Part shown: positions 9,045 through 17,814 of the stretch, piece by piece
How positions within the stretch are numbered: position 1 is the first letter of the stretch
How the letters are laid out: every line of letters starts with the position of its first letter
Origin: Deltaproteobacteria bacterium
GTDB lineage: Bacteria > Desulfobacterota > Deferrimicrobia > Deferrimicrobiales > Deferrimicrobiaceae
Assembly (NCBI GenBank): GCA_017889845.1
Contig: JAGGAJ010000006.1
Span: 1-27,228, forward strand
DNA: 27,228 bases
Direction of reading: 5' to 3'
Notes under the pieces: model-generated
Told to the model about the DNA's origin: nothing
Databases searched by the model: none
Seen by the model: the letters and a program-made list of their open reading frames with translations, nothing else
Made by a program: the position numbers and the translations under genes

Positions 9045-10064
9045 ATGAACAGAGGCGAAATCGAAGCGGTCGCACGATCCCTCGTGGCACCCGGAAAGGG
9101 TATTCTCGCGGCGGACGAAAGCGCACCCACCATCGAAAAGCGGTTCGGCACCATAGGGCTTTCCTCCACGGAGGAAAACCGGCGGGCTTACAGGGAACTG
9201 CTGTTCACGGCCCCCGGCATCGACGACTTCATCAGCGGCGTCATCCTCTTCGACGAGACGATGCGGCAGAATACCCGCGACGGGACCCCCTTTCCGCGGC
9301 TTCTTGCAAGGCGGGGCATCGTTCCCGGGATCAAGGTGGACGCGGGGGCGAAGGATCTGGCTGGATTTCCGGGGGAGAAGATCACCGAGGGGCTGGACGG
9401 TCTGCGGGGGCGCCTCGCGACATACCGCGAGCAGGGCGCCCGGTTCGCCAAGTGGCGCGCGGTCATCGACATCGGTGACGGGATCCCGACCTCCTGCTGC
9501 CTCAGGGCGAACGCGCACGCCCTGGCGAGGTACGCGTCGTTGTGCCAGGAGGCGGGGCTCGTCCCCATCGTGGAGCCGGAGGTCCTGATGGACGGGGGAC
9601 ACCCGATCGAGCGGTGCGAGGAGGTGACCACGGAGGCGCTGTCCCTGGTCTACGGGGAACTGGCGGGCCACCGGGTTCACCTCGAGGGGACCCTCCTGAA
9701 ACCCAACATGGTCATCTCCGGAAAGAAGTGCCCGGTCCAGGCGGGCGTGGAGCAGGTGGCCGAGGCGACGGTCCGGACGCTCCGGAGGGTGGTCCCCTCG
9801 GCGGTGCCCGGGATCGTTTTCCTCTCCGGGGGTCAGACCCCGCGGCAGGCGACGGAACACCTGAGCGCGATGAACGCGAAGGGAGCGCACCCCTGGGAGC
9901 TCGCTTTCTCCTACGGGAGGGCGCTGCAGGACCCGGTGCTGAAGGCCTGGAAAGGGGATGGGGCAAACGTCGCGGCGGCGCAGGCGGCGTTCCTTCGCCG
10001 GTCGAAACTGAACGGTGCGGCCCGGTACGGAAGATATTCCCCCGCGATGGAGGATGCCGCGTAA
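9045..10064 (+). CDS. Fructose-bisphosphate aldolase, class I
   Basis: Cytoplasmic Schiff-base aldolase that interconverts fructose-1,6-bisphosphate with dihydroxyacetone phosphate and glyceraldehyde-3-phosphate. The 339-residue chain matches the animal/plant-type class I enzyme, not the DhnA type: LAADES near 21-26, GIKVD with Lys97, FAKWR with Lys136, VEPE with Glu177 and Glu179, the Schiff-base lysine Lys219 in TLLKPNM, and FLSGGQT at 259-265. The ATG at 9045 has GGAGG 8 nt upstream; the in-frame GTG at 9006 lacks such a site. The usual C-terminal tyrosine of vertebrate aldolases is absent; the protein ends SPAMEDAA. No class II aldolase is in the window. It is divergent from the Sui1 gene and precedes the DUF748 gene. 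Confidence 0.95.
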   Translation: MNRGEIEAVARSLVAPGKGILAADESAPTIEKRFGTIGLSSTEENRRAYRELLFTAPGIDDFISGVILFDETMRQNTRDGTPFPRLLARRGIVPGIKVDAGAKDLAGFPGEKITEGLDGLRGRLATYREQGARFAKWRAVIDIGDGIPTSCCLRANAHALARYASLCQEAGLVPIVEPEVLMDGGHPIERCEEVTTEALSLVYGELAGHRVHLEGTLLKPNMVISGKKCPVQAGVEQVAEATVRTLRRVVPSAVPGIVFLSGGQTPRQATEHLSAMNAKGAHPWELAFSYGRALQDPVLKAWKGDGANVAAAQAAFLRRSKLNGAARYGRYSPAMEDAA

Positions 10065-10140
10065 ACGGCATGTCTCCATTGATTTTCGTGGATGTATCAT
10101 ATGGGGGTGGGAGACCGCGAAACCAGGGAGGGGAATCGCC

Positions 10141-13100
10141 ATGGACCGGGTCACGCGAGCCCGCTCGAGTCCCTCCCTCCGGAAGGGAACGATAGCGGGA
10201 GTCGCCGTACTCCTCGCCTACACCCTGTTCGGTTTCCTGGTCCTTCCCGGGATACTAAGGAACACCCTGTCGAAAACCCTCACCGAAAGCCTCCACCGGA
10301 AAGCGACGATCCGGGAAGTCCGGATCAATCCCTTCGACCTGTCCGTCACCGTACGGGACCTCTCGATCGCGGAACGGGACGGGACCGGGACCTGGGTCTC
10401 CGCTGGCGAGATACACACGGACTTGCAGCTTGCCTCCATCTATCGGGGCGGACCCGTTCTGCGGGAGGTCCGTTTCACGCGCCCCTATGTGAACATCATC
10501 CGGAGGCCGGACGGTTCATATAACTTCAATGATCTGATCGAGGAATTCTCGAAAAAACCGAAGGAGGAATCCAAACCCTTCAGGTTTTCCTTTAACAACA
10601 TCCGGATCGTGGACGGGAGCGTGGACTTCGACGACGGCCCGAAGAAGACCCGGCACGAGGTGCGGGAGATCCGGATCGCGATCCCGTTCCTGTCGAACAT
10701 GCCGCATTACGTCGAACTGTTCACCCAGCCCTCCTTCTCCGCCCTGGTCAACGGCAAGACGGTCTCCTTCCACGGGAAGACCCGGCCGTTGCACGACACG
10801 CGCGAGACCGTGCTCAACCTGAACGTGGCGAACCTCGACATCACGCAATACCTCGAATACCTGCCCGTCCGACGGAAGTACGAGGTCCCTTCCGCATTCC
10901 TCGACCTGAAGGTGGTGGTTACCTACATCGCATACAGGGACAAACCACCCGCCCTCCGGGTGGAGGGGGAGGCGAGCCTCCGGGAGGTACGCATCCTGGG
11001 GAGCGACAAGACTCCCATGGTCTGGATTCCGCTGGTCCACGTTGCGCTCAACCCGTCCGACGTGGTCGCCCGGGATTTCCACCTCGCCGACATCACGGTG
11101 AAGGACCCGGAGATCGACGCCGCGCTCGACCGGAACGGAACGTTGAACCTTATGGTATTAATTCCCCAAAAAGAAAAGGAAAATACGTCGACAGGATCCG
11201 TAGGTGGGACGCCTTCCGTGTCCACGGGGAAAGAACCCGGGGGCGCGATCTCGGTGGAATCGATCCGCCTTTCCGGCGGAAAGGTCCGGTTCTCCGATGC
11301 CTCCCGGGGGACGCCCTTCCGGACTGCCCTGGGAATAATCCGCATCGAGGCGGACCGCCTGACAACCGAGGAGGGGAAGAAGGCCGACGCCCGGGTGTCC
11401 TTCTCCACGGAGTCCGCGGAGTCCTTCGACCTGAAAGGGACCCTTTCCCTTTCCCCCGTCGCATCGGAAGGTTCGGTCGCCATCGACAACCTGGTCCTGA
11501 AAAAATATTCACCGTATTACGCGGAGGCCGTGCGGTTCGACGTCACCGGCGGGATCTTTGGCGCCCGGACCGGATACCGCTTCGAAAGCGCCGAAGGAAA
11601 GACGGAGTTCCGGCTGGCCGGGCTCGCGTCGCGGATCGCGGGACTGCGGCTGCGGCAGCGGGAGGAGAAGGAGGATTTCCTCAGCGTACCCGAGTTCGCG
11701 ATCACGGGGGCGGACATCGACATCGACCGGAAGCAGGTCGTGGTGGGGGAAATCGCCACGACGAAAGGTTCGCTGGCCCTCCGGCGTTCCGCGGGGGGTG
11801 AACTGAACGTCGCCCGGCTCCTTCCCGATGCGACTCCGACGCCGACCCCGTTCGGTCTGCTTCGGAAGGGCGAGGTCGGGAGGGGAGAGCCGGAGAAGGT
11901 ATGGGTCGCCACGCTGAAAAAGGTTGCGGTCGACCGGTATAGCGTCCGGTTCGGGGATCAATCCACCGATCCGCCCGTCGAGCTTCATTTCGACAGGATC
12001 CGGCTCCGAGCGGAGAACGTCGCCACGGAGAAGAACCGGAAGGGGAAGTTCACCTTCTCCGCCGGGTACGACAAGGAAGGCAGCCTCTCCCTGGCGGGTT
12101 CCCTCACCCTCGACCCTTTTTCGATGGGTGGGAAACTGGCGGCGAAGACCGTTCCGATCGGACGGATGCAGCCCTATTACACGGAGAGGGTGAAGATCCT
12201 CCTGACGGGGGGATCTGTATCGGCGGAGGGGGACGTCACGGTCGACGCGCCGAAGGGCGCGCCCCCGCGGGCCACCTTCCGCGGGGAGGTGTCCGTGAAC
12301 GACTTCTCCTCGCTGGACAAGGCCCGGAAAGAGGATTTCCTGAAATTCGGCACCCTTCACTTCGGCGGCGTGGAGTTCGGGTACAACCCCACGCGGGTCG
12401 CCATCCGGGAGATCTCCCTTGCCGATTTCTACTCCCGGATCATCGTGAACCCGGACGGAACGCTGAACGTGCAGGGAATCGTCGCGAGGGAGGGTGCGGC
12501 GCAGGACAACGCCGCGGCGCCTCCGGCCTCTCCCCCCGCACCTCCCGCGGCCACGGCCCGGGGCGACAACGCGACCGGCACCCCGGTCCCCGTGCGGATC
12601 GACGCGCTGACGCTCCAGGGGGGAACGATCCAGTTCAGCGACCAGTACATCCGGCCGAACTACTCCGCGAAACTGGTGGAGATCGGCGGACGCGTCACCG
12701 GTCTGTCCTCCGAGGAGGCGATCCTCGCCGACGTCGACCTGAAGGGGAAGCTGGGCGTGGGCGCGCCCGTCGAGATCCAGGGGAAGATCAACCCGCTGGC
12801 GGAGAACCTGTTCCTCGACATCCGGACCGAATTCCGGGATATCGACCTCTCTGCGCTCTCCCCCTATTCCGGCCGGTACGCAGGGTATCGTATCCAGAAG
12901 GGAAAGCTGTCGCTGAGCCTGAAATACCACATCGAACGGAAGAAGCTCGACGCGGAGAACAAGGTCTTCATGGACCAGTTCACGTTCGGCGAGGCGGTGG
13001 ACAGCCCCGACGCGACGAAGCTCCCGGTCCGGCTGGCCGTCGCGCTCCTGAAGGACCGGAAGGGGGAGATCCACCTCGACCTTCCCGTCACCGGGCAGAT

Positions 13101-13782
13101 CGACGACCCCAAGTTCAGCGTGTGGGGGATCGTCTGGAAGATCATCGGGAACCTGCTGGTCAAAGCCGCCACCTCCCCCTTCGCGCTGCTGGGGGCGATC
13201 TTCGGGGGCGGAGGCGAGGAGCTTTCGTACCTCGAGTTCGAGCCGGGTTCATCGGCTGTTCCCGCGGCCGGGGAGGGGAAGCTCGAAAACATCGTCAAGG
13301 TCCTGCGCGACCGCCCTGCCCTTACGCTCGAGATCGAGGGGCACGTGGACATGGAGGCGGACCGGGAGGGGCTGCGGCAGCATGTCTTCCGGCGGAAGGT
13401 CGCGGCGCGGAAGGTGGAGGAGCTCGCCCGGGCCGGGGTGCCCGCGCCCCCCCTGGACAACGTCCGCATCGAGGCGGCGGAGTACCCGAAATACCTGGCG
13501 AGGGCCTACAAGGAGGAGAAGTTCCCCAAGCCGCGCAACTTCCTCGGCATGGCGAAGGATCTCCCGGTGCCGGAGATGGAGAAGCTGATGCTGACGAACA
13601 TCCGGGTGACGGACGACGACCTGCGGCAGCTCGCCATGGAGCGGGCCTCGCAGGTGCGGGGACGCATCGCCGCACCGGGGAAGGTGGAACCGGAGCGGGT
13701 CTTCCTCGTCGAGCCGAAGGACCTTCCTCCCGCGCGGAAGGAGAAGCTGCGGGACAGCCGGGTGGATTTCCGGGTACAGTGA
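10141..13782 (+). CDS. DUF748/AsmA-like envelope protein, 1213 residues, with OmpA-like C-terminal region
   Basis: A very large envelope protein of the DUF748 family, related to the AsmA/TamB repeating-groove proteins thought to move or handle lipids between the membranes. One N-terminal membrane helix (about 17-37) is followed by about 1000 residues of repeated beta-strand units, recognisable from recurring VRFSD, IQFSDQYI, GTLNL and GTLNVQG blocks. A Pro/Ala-rich linker lies at about 788-812. Near the C-terminus, LEFEPGSSAVPAAGEGKLENI and the LTLEIEGHVD segment (about 1029-1065) resemble an OmpA-type peptidoglycan-binding fold, as in many DUF748 proteins. The ATG at 10141 has GGGAGGGG 6 nt upstream. 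It starts 76 bp after the aldolase and ends 34 bp before the Lon-family gene. No catalytic residues are evident. Confidence 0.88.
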   Translation: MDRVTRARSSPSLRKGTIAGVAVLLAYTLFGFLVLPGILRNTLSKTLTESLHRKATIREVRINPFDLSVTVRDLSIAERDGTGTWVSAGEIHTDLQLASIYRGGPVLREVRFTRPYVNIIRRPDGSYNFNDLIEEFSKKPKEESKPFRFSFNNIRIVDGSVDFDDGPKKTRHEVREIRIAIPFLSNMPHYVELFTQPSFSALVNGKTVSFHGKTRPLHDTRETVLNLNVANLDITQYLEYLPVRRKYEVPSAFLDLKVVVTYIAYRDKPPALRVEGEASLREVRILGSDKTPMVWIPLVHVALNPSDVVARDFHLADITVKDPEIDAALDRNGTLNLMVLIPQKEKENTSTGSVGGTPSVSTGKEPGGAISVESIRLSGGKVRFSDASRGTPFRTALGIIRIEADRLTTEEGKKADARVSFSTESAESFDLKGTLSLSPVASEGSVAIDNLVLKKYSPYYAEAVRFDVTGGIFGARTGYRFESAEGKTEFRLAGLASRIAGLRLRQREEKEDFLSVPEFAITGADIDIDRKQVVVGEIATTKGSLALRRSAGGELNVARLLPDATPTPTPFGLLRKGEVGRGEPEKVWVATLKKVAVDRYSVRFGDQSTDPPVELHFDRIRLRAENVATEKNRKGKFTFSAGYDKEGSLSLAGSLTLDPFSMGGKLAAKTVPIGRMQPYYTERVKILLTGGSVSAEGDVTVDAPKGAPPRATFRGEVSVNDFSSLDKARKEDFLKFGTLHFGGVEFGYNPTRVAIREISLADFYSRIIVNPDGTLNVQGIVAREGAAQDNAAAPPASPPAPPAATARGDNATGTPVPVRIDALTLQGGTIQFSDQYIRPNYSAKLVEIGGRVTGLSSEEAILADVDLKGKLGVGAPVEIQGKINPLAENLFLDIRTEFRDIDLSALSPYSGRYAGYRIQKGKLSLSLKYHIERKKLDAENKVFMDQFTFGEAVDSPDATKLPVRLAVALLKDRKGEIHLDLPVTGQIDDPKFSVWGIVWKIIGNLLVKAATSPFALLGAIFGGGGEELSYLEFEPGSSAVPAAGEGKLENIVKVLRDRPALTLEIEGHVDMEADREGLRQHVFRRKVAARKVEELARAGVPAPPLDNVRIEAAEYPKYLARAYKEEKFPKPRNFLGMAKDLPVPEMEKLMLTNIRVTDDDLRQLAMERASQVRGRIAAPGKVEPERVFLVEPKDLPPARKEKLRDSRVDFRVQ

Positions 13783-13816
13783 GGTACGGGTCGAACAATC
13801 CCTGCCGGGGGTAGCC

Positions 13817-16222
13817 ATGTCCAGGCCGTTGACGCCCGAAGAGCTCGGAAATCCCTGCGACCCGAAGCGGTTCCGCTTCGGGACCACGGCGGAGGTCGAC
13901 CCCCTCTCCCGGATCGTCGGGCAGCAGAGAGCGCTCGATTCGATCGACTTCGGGTTGAACATGCGCAGCCTGGGGTACAACATCTACGTCCTCGGCGAGA
14001 CCGGGACAGGGAAGACCTCGGCCATCCGGGCCTTCGTGTCCCGGAAGGCGCAGTCGGAGCCGGTTCCCACCGACTGGGCGTATGTCTACAATTTCCTGGA
14101 GCCCGAGGAGCCGATCGCCCTGTCCCTTCCTCCCGGGAGGGGAGTGGAGTTCCAGCGGGACATGTCGGAACTCGTCTCCTCCCTCCGGGTCGACATCCCG
14201 AAGGTCTTCGAGTCGAAGGAGTACGAGCGGCAGAAGAGCGCGATCGTGGAGGCGTTCCAGAAACGCCAGAAGGAGCTCTTCGGGGGGCTCGAGCAGGAGG
14301 CCGAGTCGAACGGGTTCAGCGTCCGCGCCACGGTCACCGGCTTCACGATCGTCGCCGTGGACGAGGCCGGGGAGCCGTTCACGGAAGAGAAGTACGGCTC
14401 CCTCGACGAGAAGAAGAAGCACGAGATGCGGGATCGGGGCCGGCAGGTCCAGGAGCGGCTGGACGACATGGTCCGGAACATCAAGGCGGAGGACAAGGCG
14501 ACGAAGGACGCCCTGAGGGAACTGGAGCGGAACGCCGCCCTCTCCGTGCTGGGGAACCGCATGGAGGAGATCCGGAAGAGCCACGAGGGGAACGCGAAGC
14601 TGCTTTCGTACCTGGAGGCGGTGCGGGAGGACGTGCTGGCGAACCTCGAGGACTTCAAGGGGGGCGGGGAGGAGGCTGCCCCGTCGCTGCCCTTCCTCAA
14701 GCTCGCGAAGCAGGAGCCGAGCTTCACCCGGTACTCGGTGAACGTCATCGTCAACAACGGCGGGTCGGACGGGGCCCCGTGCGTGTTCGAGAGCAACCCG
14801 ACCTACTACAACCTCTTCGGCCGCATCGAGCACAAGTTCCAGATGGGGGCGGCCCTCACGGACTTCACGATGATCAAGGCCGGGGCGCTCCACAAGGCGA
14901 ACGGCGGGTTCCTCGTCGTCTCGGCCCTCGACCTGTTGCGGAACATCTTCTCCTACGACGCCCTGAAGCGTGCAGTGCGGAACCGGGAGGTGAGGGTCGA
15001 GGACGTGTGGGAGCAGTATCGGCTCATCACCACATCCGCGCTGAAGCCGCAGGCGATCCCCCTCGACGTGAAGATCGTCCTGATCGGGAACCCGGAAATC
15101 TACTACCTCCTGTACAACCTGGACGAGGAGTACCGGGAGCTGTTCAAGGTGAAGGCCGACTTCGACCACCGGATCGAGCGGACGGAGGAGAACGTGGACA
15201 ACTACGCCTCCTTCGTCGCCACCAAGGCGAGGGAGGACCGGCTCCTTCCCTTCGACGCCGCCGGGGTGGCGCGCGTCGTGACGTTCGGTTCCCGGCTGGC
15301 GGAGGACCAGCACAAGCTCTCCACGAAGTTCAGCGACATCTCCAACCTTCTGCGGGAGGCGCACTACTGGGCGGAACAGGAGGGCGCGAAGGCGGTGTCG
15401 GCCGCGCACGTGGAGCAGGCGCTCCGGGCGAAGACGGTGCGGAACAGCCGGATCGAGGAGCGGATGCGGGACCTCGCCGCGGAGGGGACGGTGATCGTCG
15501 AGACCGACGGCGCGCAGACGGGCCAGGTGAACGGGCTGGCGGTCTACGACCTGGGGGACTACAGCTTCGGGAAACCGTCCCGCATCACCGCCACCGTCTA
15601 CGCCGGCAAGGGCGGCGTGCTCAACATCGAGCGGGAGACCAAGCTCTCGGGGAAGATCCACGAGAAGGCGGTGCTCATCCTCTCCAACTACCTGGGGCGG
15701 CGGTTCGCCGGGAAGGCGCCCATCAACCTGACCGCGTCGGTCACCTTCGAGCAGATGTACGGGATGATCGAGGGGGATTCCGCCACCTGCGCCGAGCTGT
15801 ACGCACTGCTCTCCGCTCTCGCCGGGGTGCCGGTGCGGCAGGGGATCGCCGTCACGGGCTCGATGGACCAGAACGGGGCGGTGCAGCCCATCGGGGGCGT
15901 GAACGAGAAGATCGAGGGATTCTTCGACCTGTGCCGCCTCCGGGGGCTCGACGGGACGCACGGCGTGCTGATCCCCCGGAGGAACCTCCGGAACCTGATG
16001 CTGAAGGGCGAGGTGGCGGACGCGGTGCGGGAGGGGGCGTTCCGCATCTTCGAGATCGACCGCGTGGAGGAGGGCGTCGAGGTCCTGATGGGCATCCCGG
16101 CGGGCGAGATCGGCGCCGACGGACAGTACCCGGAAGGGACGCTCTACCGGAGGGCGGCGGACCGGCTGCAGGAGCTGCGGGATGCGGTGAAGGAGAAGGA
16201 CGACGACGGGAAGAAGGGGTAG
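13817..16222 (+). CDS. Lon-family ATP-dependent protease (AAA_32 plus Lon proteolytic domain)
   Basis: An 801-residue cytoplasmic AAA+ serine protease. It lacks the long N-terminal substrate domain of LonA. After a short lead, Walker A GETGTGKT is at 60-67. A helical, charged insert (about 130-280) precedes the rest of the ATPase, where GALHKANGGFL near 356-366 is typical of the AAA_32 (YcbZ-like) group. The C-terminal proteolytic domain has the Ser-Lys dyad: Ser655 in GDSATCAELYALL and Lys698 in NEKIEGFF. Both catalytic residues are intact, so it should be active. Substrates of this family are poorly known. The gene follows DUF748 by 34 bp with a GGGGG site before the ATG. Its stop lies in a palindrome shared with the converging EamA gene. 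Confidence 0.93.
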   Translation: MSRPLTPEELGNPCDPKRFRFGTTAEVDPLSRIVGQQRALDSIDFGLNMRSLGYNIYVLGETGTGKTSAIRAFVSRKAQSEPVPTDWAYVYNFLEPEEPIALSLPPGRGVEFQRDMSELVSSLRVDIPKVFESKEYERQKSAIVEAFQKRQKELFGGLEQEAESNGFSVRATVTGFTIVAVDEAGEPFTEEKYGSLDEKKKHEMRDRGRQVQERLDDMVRNIKAEDKATKDALRELERNAALSVLGNRMEEIRKSHEGNAKLLSYLEAVREDVLANLEDFKGGGEEAAPSLPFLKLAKQEPSFTRYSVNVIVNNGGSDGAPCVFESNPTYYNLFGRIEHKFQMGAALTDFTMIKAGALHKANGGFLVVSALDLLRNIFSYDALKRAVRNREVRVEDVWEQYRLITTSALKPQAIPLDVKIVLIGNPEIYYLLYNLDEEYRELFKVKADFDHRIERTEENVDNYASFVATKAREDRLLPFDAAGVARVVTFGSRLAEDQHKLSTKFSDISNLLREAHYWAEQEGAKAVSAAHVEQALRAKTVRNSRIEERMRDLAAEGTVIVETDGAQTGQVNGLAVYDLGDYSFGKPSRITATVYAGKGGVLNIERETKLSGKIHEKAVLILSNYLGRRFAGKAPINLTASVTFEQMYGMIEGDSATCAELYALLSALAGVPVRQGIAVTGSMDQNGAVQPIGGVNEKIEGFFDLCRLRGLDGTHGVLIPRRNLRNLMLKGEVADAVREGAFRIFEIDRVEEGVEVLMGIPAGEIGADGQYPEGTLYRRAADRLQELRDAVKEKDDDGKKG

Positions 16223-16235
16223 GCCCGGCCTACCC
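16217..16235. terminator. Palindrome containing both convergent stop codons
   Basis: GGGTAGGCC-C-GGCCTACCC is a perfect 9-bp inverted repeat around one central base. The TAG of the Lon-family gene lies in the left arm and the TAG of the EamA gene (CTA on this strand) in the right arm. It would form a hairpin in both transcripts, but no T-tract follows, so its terminator role is a suggestion. Confidence 0.4.
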
Positions 16236-17168
16236 GGAAGCCCCCCCGCCACGGCCCGGGGGGCCCGGTTTCGCCGCTCCCCCGGCGAGGGTGACCCCCG
16301 CGAGGATCAGGCCGATCCCCAGGAGGTGGTAGAGGCGGAACGACTCGCCCAGGAGCAGCACGGCGAGGAGGGAGCCGAAGGCTGGCATCAGGTGCAGGAA
16401 CGCCCCCGCCCGGGTCGGGCCCACCTCCCCCACCGCCTGGTTCCAGAAGACGTACGATGCCAGCGACGGCAGGAGCGCGAGGTAGGCCAGGCTCCCGAAC
16501 GTCACCGCGTCCGGCGTCATGCGCCCCCCCCGCACGATCTCGACCGCATAGAGCGGCGCGAGCCACGCCACGCCGACCCCCACCAGCACGGTCAGGAACG
16601 CCATCGGGTGGATCCCCTCGGGGCGCCGCCCGAGAAGAACGGTGTAGACCGCCCAGCAGAGCACCGCCGTCAGCACCCAGAGGTCCCCCGGGTTGAAGGA
16701 GAGGGACAGGAGCGTCTGCGGGGCTCCCCGGCCGACGATCGTCGCCACACCGAGAAGGGAGACGAGGATCCCCGTCCCCTGTCGGCGGGTGGCCCGCTGC
16801 CCCCGGATGAGGAATGTGACCCCCGCGATGAAGGCGGGGCACGCAGAGTTCAGGAGCACCGCGTTGGTCGCGGTCGTGTCGTGGAGCCCCACGTACACGA
16901 GGGTGTTGAAGGATCCGACGCCGAGGATCCCCAGGGGAACGACGGTTTTCCACGACCCACGCAGCAACGGCCACTGTTCCTTCAGGCGAGGGTACGAAAG
17001 GGGAAGCAGCACGGCGAGCGCTCCGGCCCACCGCCAGAACGCCATCCCGACCGGCGGGATGCGGGCGCTGACGGCGCGCCCGAGGACGAAGTTACCGGAC
17101 CAGAACAGTGTCGCAAGGGCGAGGAGCAGGTACGGCGGCGCGGGGACATGTCGGCGCATGGCCCCCAT
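16230..17168 (-). CDS. EamA-family (DMT superfamily) transporter
   Basis: An integral membrane permease of 312 residues with about ten helices arranged as two five-helix EamA repeats. The first opens with LLLALATLFWSGNFVLGR and contains the FWRWAGALAVLLPL helix and the NAVLLNSACPAF segment; the second contains WVLTAVLCWAVYTVLLGRR and ends with the FLHLMPAFGSLLAVLLLGE helix typical of the family. DMT proteins usually export metabolites or amino acids; nothing here indicates the substrate. Two in-frame ATGs lie at 17168 and 17159; the first is used. A GATAAT sequence overlaps the first ATG, so transcription may start inside the annotated beginning and favour the second. It is a single-gene unit converging with the Lon-family gene. 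Confidence 0.9.
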   Translation of the reverse strand: MGAMRRHVPAPPYLLLALATLFWSGNFVLGRAVSARIPPVGMAFWRWAGALAVLLPLSYPRLKEQWPLLRGSWKTVVPLGILGVGSFNTLVYVGLHDTTATNAVLLNSACPAFIAGVTFLIRGQRATRRQGTGILVSLLGVATIVGRGAPQTLLSLSFNPGDLWVLTAVLCWAVYTVLLGRRPEGIHPMAFLTVLVGVGVAWLAPLYAVEIVRGGRMTPDAVTFGSLAYLALLPSLASYVFWNQAVGEVGPTRAGAFLHLMPAFGSLLAVLLLGESFRLYHLLGIGLILAGVTLAGGAAKPGPPGRGGGASG

Positions 17169-17240
17169 TATCCCACGCCGCCCCCGTTCCCTTGACTGTC
17201 CGGAACAGGGCAGGAAATTACCGCCTTCAGAAATAAAGGC

Positions 17241-17268
17241 TTCACATTGAAGCGAATTCGTGTAGGAT
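17241..17268 (+). promoter_or_regulatory. Candidate promoter for the Ala/Lys-rich secreted protein
   Basis: TTCACA at 17241-17246 and TAGGAT at 17263-17268 are spaced by 16 bp in an unusually AT-rich patch, 44 bp before the ATG. Both boxes are imperfect. Confidence 0.4.
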
Positions 17269-17312
17269 GGCCTCGATTTGAAACATCATTTTACCCTTAG
17301 GAGGGGAACCGT

Positions 17313-17750
17313 ATGAAAAAAGTGTTTGCCGTCCTCCTGGCCCTGTTCGTCGCCGTGGCGTTTGCCGGCGTAACCGTGGCGGCCGACAACGCGGCGAAGC
17401 CGGCGGCTGGCGGGCAGGACCCGGCGGCCGCGAAGAAGGGGGAGAAGGCCGCCAAAACGAAGCCCCAGGAGGTCACCGGCACGATCGAGGCACTCGACGC
17501 GAAGGCCGGCACCTTCACGGTGAAGGGGACCACGGGGAACGTGGACCTGAAGGCCGGCGACAAGGTGAAGCTGGGTAGCTTCAAGGTCGGTGACAAGGTC
17601 ACCGTGAAGTATGCCGAAGGTAAGGCGACGTCCGTGAAGGCCGCGAAGGCGAAGGAGGCCGCGGCCCCCGGGGAGGACCCAGCGGCCGTGAAGAAGGGTG
17701 AGAAGGCGGCTCCGGCCCCCGCTCCGGCGGCTCCTCCGGCGAAGAAGTAA
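17313..17750 (+). CDS. Small secreted Ala/Lys-rich protein with a compact beta-strand core
   Basis: I do not recognise a characterised family. The 145-residue protein has a clear signal peptide (MKKVFAVLLALFVAVAF..., cleavage near VAA-DN at about 24). The mature part has a central 60-residue beta-rich unit (EVTGTIEALDAKAGTFTVKG ... VGDKVTVKYAEGKATSVKAA) that looks like the small OB-like DUF5666-type modules of secreted proteins. It is flanked on both sides by nearly the same 14-residue sequence: GQDPAAAKKGEKAA before and GEDPAAVKKGEKAA after. The tail is Pro/Ala-rich (APAPAPAAPPAKK). The protein is strongly basic outside the core. AGGAGGGG precedes the ATG. It stands alone between a promoter candidate and a terminator. 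Confidence 0.8.
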   Translation: MKKVFAVLLALFVAVAFAGVTVAADNAAKPAAGGQDPAAAKKGEKAAKTKPQEVTGTIEALDAKAGTFTVKGTTGNVDLKAGDKVKLGSFKVGDKVTVKYAEGKATSVKAAKAKEAAAPGEDPAAVKKGEKAAPAPAPAAPPAKK

Positions 17751-17770
17751 CCCGGCCCGACGCGAAACAG

Positions 17771-17810
17771 CAGGGCCGTACCCTTCCCGGGGTGCGGCCC
17801 TGTTTCTTTT
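17771..17810 (+). terminator. Rho-independent terminator after the Ala/Lys-rich protein
   Basis: A 13-bp stem (17771-17783 with 17790-17802, one G-U pair) closes on a 6-nt loop and runs into TTTCTTTT. It lies 20 nt after the stop and also sits just beyond the converging TVP38-type gene. Confidence 0.85.
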
Positions 17811-17814
17811 CCGG

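Noticed and set aside
8879..9169. N-terminal extension of the Sui1 gene
   Set aside because: The extra residues lie antisense to the aldolase start, and the ATG at 8878 has a strong ribosome site and the family N-terminus.
12505..12590. Pro/Ala-rich repeat-like DNA inside the DUF748 gene
   Set aside because: Encodes an ordinary flexible linker; no regular repeat unit.
13322..16252. 976-residue open frame on the minus strand
   Set aside because: Antisense to the Lon-family gene. Its translation is Arg/Pro/His/Val-rich low-complexity, the usual shadow of a high-GC gene, and the plus strand has clear catalytic motifs.
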